NCBI GenBank assembly: GCA_030043675.1
Contig: JASHXG010000112.1
Span: 1-13,931, forward strand
Source: Vulcanimicrobiota bacterium
Lineage (GTDB): Bacteria; Vulcanimicrobiota; Vulcanimicrobiia; Vulcanimicrobiales; Vulcanimicrobiaceae
DNA length: 13,931 bases
Reading direction: 5' to 3'
Shown here: one piece after another, positions 7,757 to 13,818 of the stretch
Position numbering within the stretch: position 1 is the first letter of the stretch
Layout of the letters: every line of letters starts with the position of its first letter
Notes under the pieces: generated by a model
The model's database searches: none
Told to the model about the DNA's origin: nothing
Seen by the model: the letters and a program-made list of their open reading frames with translations, nothing else
Position numbers and translations under genes: made by a program

Positions 7757-8563
7757 CTGCCGGCCTCGGTTCTCTTTCTCGGCACCGGCGGCGCGCGATT
7801 CGTGGTGGCGCGCCAGCTGCGTGCATCGGGTGGGATGTGGATGCGCTTTGGACGGGGGAGCGACCACACGCAGATTCACGTGGACCCCGGTCCCGGCGCG
7901 CTGGTGCGCGCGCTCTCGCACGTTCCGCCGTGCAATCCGCGCGAGCTCGACGCGATCGTACTCTCGCACAAGCATCTCGATCATTCAGCCGACGTCAACG
8001 CCGTGATCGAAGCGATGACGTCGGGAGGATTCCGCCCGCGCGGGGCGATCTTCGCACCGCCGGACGCGTTCGATAGCGAGGCGGTCGTCTTGCCGTACGC
8101 CCGGCGCTTCGTCGAGCGCGTCGAGCGCCTCGAGCCGGCCAGTGGGCCGTACCGGATCGGCAGCGTCGCCTTGCGGACCTCGATCGCGCACGTGCACGCC
8201 GTTCAGACCCAGGGTCTGCACTTCGAGCACGATGGGTTGCGCGTGGCTTATCTACCCTGCGGGCGTTACTTTGACGGGCTAGCCGCGGACTATGCGCGTC
8301 ACCGCCCCGACGTTCTGGTCGTCAACGTCTTGCGCTTTCGCGATGCGATGGACGTCGATCACCTCACCTGGAACGATGCTCGCCGCGTCGTCGCGCACGT
8401 GCGGCCGAAGGTCGCCGTTTTTCAGCATTTCGGCACCAAGATGCTGGAAGCCGATCCGCATCGCCTCGCGCAAGATCTCGAAGACGAACTCGGTCTGCGC
8501 GCAATTGCCGCCTACGACGGGTTGACGCTGGATCTAGAGACCGAGGTCGCAGCCGCGAGCTAA
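7757..8563 (+). CDS. MBL-fold metallo-hydrolase with unusual start
   Basis: The first normal start codon in this frame is GTG 7802, giving 253 residues. The reading frame upstream of it encodes SVLFLGTGGARF, the conserved first strand and glycine turn of this subfamily. I therefore begin the gene at CTG 7757 (268 residues), 5 bases after the DUF1501 stop and just after AGGTTAGGG. Metal-binding residues, numbered from CTG, are SHKHLDH (H71, H73, D75, H76), H147 in HVHAVQTQG and H224 in VFQHFG. The usual bridging Asp, expected at the YxxD position, reads YLPCGRYFDGL, placing Cys168 there. The substrate is unknown; such proteins are often annotated as phosphodiesterases or ribonuclease Z-like. 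A sequencing error upstream is the other explanation for the missing start. The 3' end overlaps the convergent gene by 4 bases. Confidence 0.85.
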   Translation: MPASVLFLGTGGARFVVARQLRASGGMWMRFGRGSDHTQIHVDPGPGALVRALSHVPPCNPRELDAIVLSHKHLDHSADVNAVIEAMTSGGFRPRGAIFAPPDAFDSEAVVLPYARRFVERVERLEPASGPYRIGSVALRTSIAHVHAVQTQGLHFEHDGLRVAYLPCGRYFDGLAADYARHRPDVLVVNVLRFRDAMDVDHLTWNDARRVVAHVRPKVAVFQHFGTKMLEADPHRLAQDLEDELGLRAIAAYDGLTLDLETEVAAAS

Positions 8564-9648
8564 AGCGCCCGTCCGCGGGCGAGCGGCGGTTGCGAATGCG
8601 GCCGTTCGGCGTGCGTGGGCGGGTGGGTACGCGGAGGCGGCTGGCGTTGCGGCGGAGCTTCTTGGGGCCCGAGCGTATCCACCGGCAAGCGCAAGCTGCC
8701 GTTGAGTTCTTGTTCCACGCGCGGGTGATCGCTCATCGACCCGCTGTAGATATAGACCGAGCCGTTCTTCGAGGTTGCCGTGACCACCGGTCCGCCGCCG
8801 CCCACCGTCGCCTGTTGGGTCGTAGGATCGCCCTGCACTTGCGCTTCGTTGTGGAAACTCGAAATCACATGCCCCGAGCTGCTATGCGCGCCGATCTGCG
8901 CCCCGCCCCGCACGCCCAGCGCGACGTTGCCGTGTTCGGTTTCGAAGCGCGCCAAACCGGGCTGGAAGTCGCCGTTGTCGTAGACGATCGAGCCGTAGCT
9001 GCTGGTCGCCTGGATTTGATGCGAAGTACAGCCGGTGAAGAGCATGTTGCCGGTCGCGGTGCGCACCCGCAGGCGGTCGAAGCTCGAGTTGGTGGCGGCG
9101 ATGGTTCCTCGCAACGATTCGACGAAGCCGGTGCCGGAGACGTTATTCAGCGAAATGCCGGCCAGATGCGCGTGGGCGACGAAGATGCCGTGATAGTTAT
9201 TGAGCGTGAAGTGTCCGGCTCTGACGTGGGCGATCATCATCGCGGTGCTGGTCGGGATCATGATCGTTACGTTGCCGTTGCCGCGCGCCATGATCGCGTC
9301 GTGCTGCGTGCCGGCCAGCGGCGGAAGAACGAACGATTCCTCCGGCAGCGACACGGGGCCGTGGACCGTCGCGATCGTCTGAGACGAGATCTGAAATTGC
9401 TTGGGAATGCGAGGATCGACGGCTGCCGGATCGAGATGCTGAACGCTGACCGGCGTGTTGGACTCGATCAGCACTTGCGGGCGGTCCCACGTTTCCACCG
9501 TCAGGTGCCCTCGGTTGAGATGGACGTTGACGACCGGGGTCGGGCCAACGTTAAGCTGCTCGTCAGCGCGCGCGGGCGCCGCGAGAACCAGGCAGCACAA
9601 TGAGGCGAGGAGCATCAAGATCGCTCCACGCCCCCACCCTACGCGCAC
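8560..9648 (-). CDS. Secreted DUF4097-like beta-repeat protein
   Basis: 362 residues, GTG start. A signal peptide is clear: GRGAILMLLASLCCLVLAA with a probable cut after ARA, before DEQ. The mature protein has repeating short strands with Gly/Asn/Ser turns: NRGHLTVETWDRP near the start, then GNGNVTIMIP, RAGHFTLNNYHG, TATGNMLFTG, SYGSIVYDNG, EHGNVALGVRGG and SKNGSVYIYSG. This looks like the beta-helical/solenoid DUF4097 (putative adhesin) group. The C-terminus is a Pro/His/Gln-rich tail of about 35 residues, probably disordered. It begins 4 bases after the sensor kinase stop, so it is the last gene of the sigma/two-component operon. It also has its own TAGAAT box inside the kinase 3' end. It may be an output or a surface ligand of the signalling system; nothing visible decides between these. 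Confidence 0.75.
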   Translation of the reverse strand: MRVGWGRGAILMLLASLCCLVLAAPARADEQLNVGPTPVVNVHLNRGHLTVETWDRPQVLIESNTPVSVQHLDPAAVDPRIPKQFQISSQTIATVHGPVSLPEESFVLPPLAGTQHDAIMARGNGNVTIMIPTSTAMMIAHVRAGHFTLNNYHGIFVAHAHLAGISLNNVSGTGFVESLRGTIAATNSSFDRLRVRTATGNMLFTGCTSHQIQATSSYGSIVYDNGDFQPGLARFETEHGNVALGVRGGAQIGAHSSSGHVISSFHNEAQVQGDPTTQQATVGGGGPVVTATSKNGSVYIYSGSMSDHPRVEQELNGSLRLPVDTLGPQEAPPQRQPPPRTHPPTHAERPHSQPPLARGRAL

Positions 9649-9652
9649 CGTT

Positions 9653-11128
9653 CTATTCTATCGAGAGCCTGTCGGCGCCATCATGAAAGACCGGTGAGCC
9701 AAGCTCCATCCGTGGGAGGACCACTCGGAAGAGCGCGCCGCCGCCGGGCGCCTTCCCGGCGCTGGCCTCGCCGTCATGGGCCCGAGCAATCGAGCGTACG
9801 ATCGCTAAGCCGAGGCCGGTACCGGGTACGGCGCGCGATCGGGCTTTATCGGCGCGATAGAAGCGGTCGAAGACGTGGGGCAGTTCCTCGGCGGGAATTC
9901 CGGGACCGCTGTCGGCGACCTCGACCCAGGCAGTGGCCTTGTCGCCGCCCACGCGCACGTCGACGCGCCCGCGATCGCTGAACTTGATGGCGTTGTCGAC
10001 GAGATTGCCGACCAGTTGGCGCAGCAGGCTCGCATCGCCGAAGACGATCGGCAGCCCCTTATGCTCGAAGGTGAGCTCGAGCTGCTTTTCGGCGACTCGA
10101 GGCGCGGCATTCTGCACGACCTCGTTTGCGATCTGCGCGAGTGAGACCGGTTCCTTGGGAATCTCGTCGCCGCGATCGGCCTTGGCAAGGGTAAGCATGC
10201 CGTTGACCATGCCGGCCAAATCCGCGCTCTCGCGCGCAATGGTCTCGAGGCTCTCGCGCCGGATTGCTTGATCGCGATCGCCCCAGCGCAGCAGCATTTG
10301 CGCGTTGGCGTTGATCGACGTCAACGGAGTCTTGAGCTCGTGCGAGGCATCCGAGATGAACTGGCGTTCCCGCGCGAACGCCTCGGCCAAACGCTGGAGA
10401 AGATCGTTGAAGCTTTGCGCGAGCCGGCCGATCTCGTCGCGCCGCCGCCGCCACGGCAGGCGGCCATCCGTGAACCCCGCGCCGCCCGCCAACGCCAAGC
10501 GATCGGAGCTGATCTCGCGCATTTCGTGCGAGAGCTCGTTGATCGGCGTCGTAGCTTGCGCCGCGAGCACGATCGAGAAAATCACGACTGCCGCAGCGGC
10601 AGCGGCTAAGATGATTCCGATCGCGTCGCGCGCGCTCGCGAACGTGCGCTGCAGCGTGTCGAGCGGCTCCGCGGCGTGGATGACGGCCGAGTTCGCCCCG
10701 ACGTGGAGATAGCGGTCTTCGACCAGGAAGGGCCGGCCGTCGATCGTGATCTGCCGAAAGGCGACGTCGTGCTCGGCAGAGAGCTTCGGATTGGGCGGAA
10801 TCGTCGAAGCGCCGAGATTAGCCGTCTTCGCCAGCGGATAACCGTCAATCGTATCGACCTGAACGTAGCTATTGGCCGAGTTCCACGTTGCCAAGTTGCT
10901 GCTGTTGAACAGGAACTGCAGCGTGCTCATCGAGGTGTCCTCGAGCGAAAACGGCGTCGTTTCTTGCTGGGCGAACTGCACGATCGCCCGCATCGTAGCG
11001 TTGACGCTCGCCTCGGCCTGTTCGTACAGGATCTGCTGAAACCGCCAGACGATGAAGCCGCTCATCACCGTCATCGCAACGATCAGCAGGACCGAGTATC
11101 CGAGCGCGATCCGCCACTTAAGAGACAT
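9653..11128 (-). CDS. Sensor histidine kinase, EnvZ/PhoR-type
   Basis: 491 residues. Membrane helix 1 is at about 7-29 and helix 2 at about 170-190, enclosing an extracytoplasmic sensor region of some 140 residues with no recognised fold. A HAMP linker follows (TTPINELSHEMREI, up to about 250). The DHp helix has FISDASHELKTPLTSI with phosphoacceptor His263. The catalytic domain has the N box LVGNLVDNAIKFSD (N375, N379), the G1 box DSGPGI (406-411), the F box DRFYRAD and the G2 box GTGLGLAI (436-443). All catalytic elements are present. The ATG at 11128 has a GAGG Shine-Dalgarno 5 bases upstream (11137-11134). The gene begins 25 bases after the response regulator stop and would phosphorylate that regulator. 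Its place behind an ECF sigma/anti-sigma pair suggests it senses the cell envelope or outside signals. Confidence 0.96.
   Translation of the reverse strand: MSLKWRIALGYSVLLIVAMTVMSGFIVWRFQQILYEQAEASVNATMRAIVQFAQQETTPFSLEDTSMSTLQFLFNSSNLATWNSANSYVQVDTIDGYPLAKTANLGASTIPPNPKLSAEHDVAFRQITIDGRPFLVEDRYLHVGANSAVIHAAEPLDTLQRTFASARDAIGIILAAAAAAVVIFSIVLAAQATTPINELSHEMREISSDRLALAGGAGFTDGRLPWRRRRDEIGRLAQSFNDLLQRLAEAFARERQFISDASHELKTPLTSINANAQMLLRWGDRDQAIRRESLETIARESADLAGMVNGMLTLAKADRGDEIPKEPVSLAQIANEVVQNAAPRVAEKQLELTFEHKGLPIVFGDASLLRQLVGNLVDNAIKFSDRGRVDVRVGGDKATAWVEVADSGPGIPAEELPHVFDRFYRADKARSRAVPGTGLGLAIVRSIARAHDGEASAGKAPGGGALFRVVLPRMELGSPVFHDGADRLSIE
9655..9660 (-). promoter_or_regulatory. -10-like TAGAAT inside the kinase 3' end, before the DUF4097-like gene
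   Basis: On the minus strand TAGAAT covers the last codons of the kinase and ends 6 bases before the GTG at 9648. This is the spacing expected if transcription starts at the GTG itself. The octamer TAGAATAG is identical to the one before the DUF1800 gene. No -35 is seen. Activity is inferred. Confidence 0.42.
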
Positions 11129-11153
11129 GCCTACCTCACGCTATTCAAAGCGC

Positions 11154-11846
11154 TCAGTCCTTGATCGTGTAACCGACGCCTCTAACGGTCGTGATGAGTT
11201 TGTCTTCGAAGCCGTCGTCGATCTTGCCGCGCAAGTAGCGGATGTAGACGTCGATCAAATTGGAGTCACCGAGGAAATCGCTGCCCCAGACGCCATTGAA
11301 GAGCTCGTCGCGCGTGTGGACCTTGTTGCGATGGAGCAGCAGATACTCGAGCAGCGCGTACTCCTTCGCCGTGAGCGCAATCGGCTTGCCGCTGCGATGG
11401 ACCTCGTGGCGGTCACGATCCATCACGACGTCGCGGTACTCGATTACGTTGCCTTGAGGCGAGCGTTCGCGCAACCGCGCCCGAACGCGCGCGAGGAGTT
11501 CGTCGGTGGAGAACGGTTTGGTGACGTAATCGTCGGCTCCGACGTCGAGACCCGCGACGCGATCGGGCACGCGGTCGCGCGCCGTCAGCATGATGATGGG
11601 CACGCGGCTCTTGGCGCGAATGCGCCGGCAAACTTCGATGCCGTCCATGCGCGGAAGCATCAAGTCGAGGATGACCAGGTCGGGTTCCTTGAGGGCTTTT
11701 TCGAGGCCCGCTAGTCCGTCGCGGGCGACGTCGACGTCGTAATTCTCGTGCTCGAGCTCGAGCTGCAGTACGCGGCTGATTGCGGCATCGTCCTCGATCA
11801 CGAGAACTCTATATTGATGCCGCCCTGATGCTACCGGTTTCTCCAT
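11154..11846 (-). CDS. OmpR/PhoB-family response regulator
   Basis: 230 residues. The receiver domain (about 13-125) has the acidic pair Asp19-Asp20, phosphoacceptor Asp61 in LVILDLMLPRMDG, Thr88 in MLTAR and Lys110 in YVTKPF. The DNA-binding winged helix (about 135-230) has LTAKEYALLEYLLLHRNKV and NLIDVYIRYLRGKID. It ends in the classic VRGVGYTIKD beta hairpin. It would bind DNA as a phosphorylated dimer. It starts 9 bases after the anti-sigma candidate and lies 25 bases before its probable cognate kinase. No good Shine-Dalgarno precedes ATG 11846. A weak -10-like GATAAC lies 8 bases before the start, so a second start of transcription here is possible but unsupported. Confidence 0.96.
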   Translation of the reverse strand: MEKPVASGRHQYRVLVIEDDAAISRVLQLELEHENYDVDVARDGLAGLEKALKEPDLVILDLMLPRMDGIEVCRRIRAKSRVPIIMLTARDRVPDRVAGLDVGADDYVTKPFSTDELLARVRARLRERSPQGNVIEYRDVVMDRDRHEVHRSGKPIALTAKEYALLEYLLLHRNKVHTRDELFNGVWGSDFLGDSNLIDVYIRYLRGKIDDGFEDKLITTVRGVGYTIKD

Positions 11847-11855
11847 AGAGAACGG

Positions 11856-12257
11856 TTATCGGCCGTCCCTCCCTGCGGACCTGTTCGCAGCCAGCGCGAT
11901 CGGTTGGGATCCGGTGAAAAGTGTCAGCCATAGAGCGGTTGCGCCGCCCGCCGCGAGCCAAACCACCACGGTCCAGTTCGAGAGGGCTTGCATGGCCCAC
12001 GCGCCGATCGTCGCGAGCGTGTGAAGGAAGAGCTGACCGCCGCCCAGCGCGAGCAAGACAAGCAGCCATACGCCGACCGCACCGAGGACGCCCATGAAGC
12101 TGACCTCCCAGAACGAAAAGGCGGGGGCGGGGCGGTATGCGGTTGCCATCAAGATCGCTGCGCGCAATCCCGCCGGCGGCTCCTCGAGCGGGAGCGCCAA
12201 CAGTGCCCGATCGAGTTCGTCGGGCCGTCCGTGGTCGTCGTCGTCGTGCATACTCAT
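11856..12257 (-). CDS. Membrane protein, candidate anti-sigma factor lacking a zinc site
   Basis: 133 residues; the ATG overlaps the sigma factor stop as ATGA. The cytoplasmic N-terminus begins with four consecutive Asp encoded by a GAC run. It then has DELDRALLALPLEEPPAGLRAAIL (13-36 overall), a helix plus Pro-Pro-x-x-Leu pattern often seen in anti-sigma proteins of ECF systems. Membrane helices lie at about 49-72 and 95-116, with a weaker segment at 78-91. The C-terminal tail is short and basic. There is no Cys in the whole protein, so the HxxxCxxC zinc-binding anti-sigma motif is absent. Position and coupling to the sigma gene are the main reasons for the call. It could instead be an unrelated small membrane protein. 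It would hold the sigma factor at the membrane until a signal arrives. Confidence 0.65.
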   Translation of the reverse strand: MSMHDDDDHGRPDELDRALLALPLEEPPAGLRAAILMATAYRPAPAFSFWEVSFMGVLGAVGVWLLVLLALGGGQLFLHTLATIGAWAMQALSNWTVVVWLAAGGATALWLTLFTGSQPIALAANRSAGRDGR

Positions 12258-12820
12258 GTTTCCCTTACCTCCGTTTCGCCCAGAAGCCTGCGCAGTTGCT
12301 CCTTGGCACGGAATAAATGCGTCTTGACCGTACCCATGGGCAGGTCTAGGACGTTCGCGATCTCCTCGTACTGCCGGCCTTGCAGGTGGTAGAGCGTGAT
12401 CACGGTGCGGTACTTTTCCGGAAGCGCGTCGATCGCAGCGCGCAGCCGAGCGCGGTCGTCGAACGCGATCACCTGCTGTTCGGGCCCGGGTGCGGTGTCG
12501 GCGCGCTCGGGTAGTTCCTCGTTTGCGTACCGCTTACGCCGGTTGAGGCGATCGCAGCAGGCGTGGTAGGTAATCGCGAAGATCCAGGTCGAGAACTTGG
12601 AGCCGGCCCGGAACGTGCGCAAGCTGCGGAACGCCTTGAAGAAGGCCTCTTGCGTCGCATCGCGGGCGTCCTCGACGTCGCGCAGCGTGCGGTAGGCGAG
12701 GTGGTAGACGGCACGGTCATAGCGTTCGACGAGCGTTGCGAATGCCTCCGGGTCGCCCCGCAGGGTCATCGCGACCAAGTCACCATCTTGGGGTGCCGCG
12801 CTTACCTGAATAGGTGGCAC
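12254..12820 (-). CDS. ECF-type RNA polymerase sigma factor
   Basis: 188 residues from GTG 12820. Region 2 runs from GDPEAFATLVERYDRAVYHLA through DATQEAFFKAFRSL and STWIFAITYHACCDRLNRRKR. Region 4 is LPEKYRTVITLYHLQGRQYEEI followed by the helix-turn-helix part LDLPMGTVKTHLFRAKEQL. Regions 1.1 and 3 are missing, as in all ECF factors. The frame stays open to a GTG at 12862, which would add 14 residues encoded by a dispersed repeat. I prefer 12820 because GGAG (12831-12828) stands 7 bases upstream and the family begins there. Start 12862 remains possible as a nearly leaderless start from the promoter at 12871-12896. It heads the operon with the anti-sigma candidate, regulator, kinase and secreted protein, and is probably self-regulating. 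Confidence 0.94.
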   Translation of the reverse strand: MPPIQVSAAPQDGDLVAMTLRGDPEAFATLVERYDRAVYHLAYRTLRDVEDARDATQEAFFKAFRSLRTFRAGSKFSTWIFAITYHACCDRLNRRKRYANEELPERADTAPGPEQQVIAFDDRARLRAAIDALPEKYRTVITLYHLQGRQYEEIANVLDLPMGTVKTHLFRAKEQLRRLLGETEVRET

Positions 12821-12839
12821 CCTTCGACTCCGCTCAGGA
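12821..12839 (+). repeat. Dispersed CCTTCGAC..GCTCAGGA repeat, copy 2
   Basis: CCTTCGACTCCGCTCAGGA is the same element as at 6507-6524, differing in the centre. Here it lies in the opposite orientation relative to the gene it precedes and ends exactly at the GTG (12820) of the sigma factor. On the gene strand its centre reads GGAG, 7 bases before that GTG, and so can act as ribosome binding site. Confidence 0.7.
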
Positions 12840-12870
12840 GCACATGCCAACAGTGCCGACACGCCTTTGG

Positions 12871-12896
12871 TACGTCCGAGGGGGCCCCATTGTTTC
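12871..12896 (-). promoter_or_regulatory. Candidate ECF-sigma promoter for the sigma factor operon
   Basis: On the minus strand GAAAC (12896-12892), within CGCGAAACA, is followed after 17 bases by CGTA (12874-12871). This is the pattern known for sigmaW/sigmaM-type ECF promoters. It lies 50 bases upstream of GTG 12820 and has a twin on the other strand with the same -35 nonamer. Autoregulation by the neighbouring ECF sigma factor is inferred. Confidence 0.6.
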
Positions 12897-12920
12897 GCGG
12901 CTTCCGACCATCGGGCTCGC

Positions 12921-12945
12921 GAAACATCTGGGGGCTGCGACCGTA
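12921..12945 (+). promoter_or_regulatory. Candidate ECF-sigma promoter for the small ORF/membrane protein pair
   Basis: GAAAC (12921-12925), within CGCGAAACA, is followed after 16 bases by CGTA (12942-12945). A transcript starting about 7 bases later would have a leader of about 30 bases containing GGAGG (12966-12970) before ATG 12983. The match to the divergent promoter at 12871-12896 in both boxes makes chance less likely. Confidence 0.6.
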
Positions 12946-12982
12946 ACTAGGGCAGAAAGATTCACGGAGGCTCGACCAGACC

Positions 12983-13114
12983 ATGACGACCAAGCTGAAC
13001 AAGACCCTTCCCGACACGCGGCCCGAGCACGCGCGGCCGACGCTGCCGGCCGAAGGCTGGAACTCCGCACAGTCGCTCCGTCCTACGTTCGACGGCTGGG
13101 GGCCCCGACTCTAA
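12983..13114 (+). CDS. Small 43-residue protein of unknown function
   Basis: A short frame, easily missed: ATG 12983, stop TAA 13112-13114. It starts MTTKLNKTLPDTRPEHARPT. Two Gly-Trp motifs follow, EGWNSAQSL (24-32) and DGWGPRL (37-43, the C-terminus). It is basic, Pro/Arg-rich, soluble by appearance, and has no Cys. Three things support it: GGAGG 12 bases upstream, a candidate ECF promoter further upstream, and a stop that overlaps the next start as TAATG. I recognise no family. It could be a peptide linked to the ECF system or a leader ORF whose translation drives the downstream membrane gene. Confidence 0.5.
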   Translation: MTTKLNKTLPDTRPEHARPTLPAEGWNSAQSLRPTFDGWGPRL

Positions 13115-13719
13115 TGCTCGCGGCAATAATGGACAGCGACGACATGTTCGCCTTCTTCGCCGTGTTGATCGTCTTCGGCGCTCCGATCGCGGCCTGGATC
13201 GTCTCGCGGGTCCTCTCGCACCAAGAACGGATGGAGATGATGCGCCGGGGCTTCGCTCCGCCTCCGGATCCGCGGGCGATGAAAAAGGCGATGAAGTACG
13301 GCTGGACGCCCGGTTCGGGCACGCAGCCGACGCAATACGTCTACGACGCCGACTACTATTCGGCCCAGCGCCAGCTACGCAGGGGCATCTCGGTCGCCTT
13401 CATCGGCTTAGCGCTCTTGATCGGCCTCAGCTTCATCGGCGCCCACGACGGCCAGTTCGTCTACGGGCCCTGGCTCTTGGGCGGCTTGATCCCGATGTTC
13501 GTGGGCCTGGCGCAGATCGTCAGCGCCGTCCTGGCGGGAGCGCGGTTCGGCGTGCCCCCGAGCGGCCAGAGCTTTGGCCCTCCGCCGGGTGGGACGGCCT
13601 CGATGCCGGGAGCGCCGGCGGGAAGCGCCGGACCGCAACCCGACTCATACGGAGGTTGGCGTCCCGGAGCGACGCCGGAGATTCAGAAGCCCGCCTCGCC
13701 GCCCGATTATCGCGGCTAG
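13114..13719 (+). CDS. Three-helix membrane protein of unknown function
   Basis: 201 residues from ATG 13114, which overlaps the preceding TAA as TAATG; ATG 13129 is an alternative. The open frame continues about 100 codons upstream, but that part crosses the repeat and promoters and looks non-coding. Helix 1 is at about 11-33, then a cytoplasmic-looking stretch SHQERMEMMRRGFAPPPDPR, then helices at about 90-108 and 118-142. The C-terminal 55 residues are rich in Pro, Gly and Ser and probably disordered. The helix followed by HQERMEMMRRG recalls a group of small bacterial membrane proteins (DUF6249-like), but I cannot confirm this. It lies in the divergent operon facing the ECF sigma factor and is a likely target of it. 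A perfect palindrome follows 33 bases after the stop. Confidence 0.75.
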   Translation: MLAAIMDSDDMFAFFAVLIVFGAPIAAWIVSRVLSHQERMEMMRRGFAPPPDPRAMKKAMKYGWTPGSGTQPTQYVYDADYYSAQRQLRRGISVAFIGLALLIGLSFIGAHDGQFVYGPWLLGGLIPMFVGLAQIVSAVLAGARFGVPPSGQSFGPPPGGTASMPGAPAGSAGPQPDSYGGWRPGATPEIQKPASPPDYRG

Positions 13720-13752
13720 CGCGACGCACAGACGCTACGGTTGGTTATACAG

Positions 13753-13784
13753 CAGTGCCGCCGGTCGATCGACCGGCGGCACTG
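13753..13784. terminator. 32-bp perfect palindrome, probable bidirectional terminator
   Basis: CAGTGCCGCCGGTCGA is followed directly by its exact reverse complement, giving a 16-bp stem (shorter in RNA because of the loop). Only TTT follows on the plus strand and no T-run on the minus strand, so it is not a textbook intrinsic terminator. It lies between two convergent genes, the membrane protein ending at 13719 and the gene ending at 13819, which supports a terminator role on both strands. Confidence 0.6.
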
Positions 13785-13818
13785 TTTGCGTGGCACAAGT
13801 TTACGAATAAAGACGATA

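Noticed and set aside
8590..9603. Plus-strand open frame of 337 codons opposite the DUF4097-like gene
   Set aside because: Arg/Asp-rich product without motifs; the minus-strand frame has a signal peptide and regular beta repeats.
12236..12247. GTC trinucleotide run as a repeat array or CRISPR-like element
   Set aside because: Only four units, explained by the Asp run in the anti-sigma candidate; no spacers.
12821..12862. 14-codon N-terminal extension of the sigma factor from GTG 12862
   Set aside because: Encoded mostly by the dispersed repeat and not part of the family. GTG 12820 has GGAG at good spacing. Not fully excluded, since 12862 would be near the predicted transcript start.
12863..13017. 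Minus-strand open frames upstream of the sigma factor
   Set aside because: Short, no Shine-Dalgarno, and overlapping the divergent promoter region and the plus-strand small ORF.
12814..13113. 100-codon upstream extension of the three-helix membrane protein
   Set aside because: Runs through the dispersed repeat, both promoter candidates and the 43-codon ORF; the composition changes abruptly at ATG 13114.
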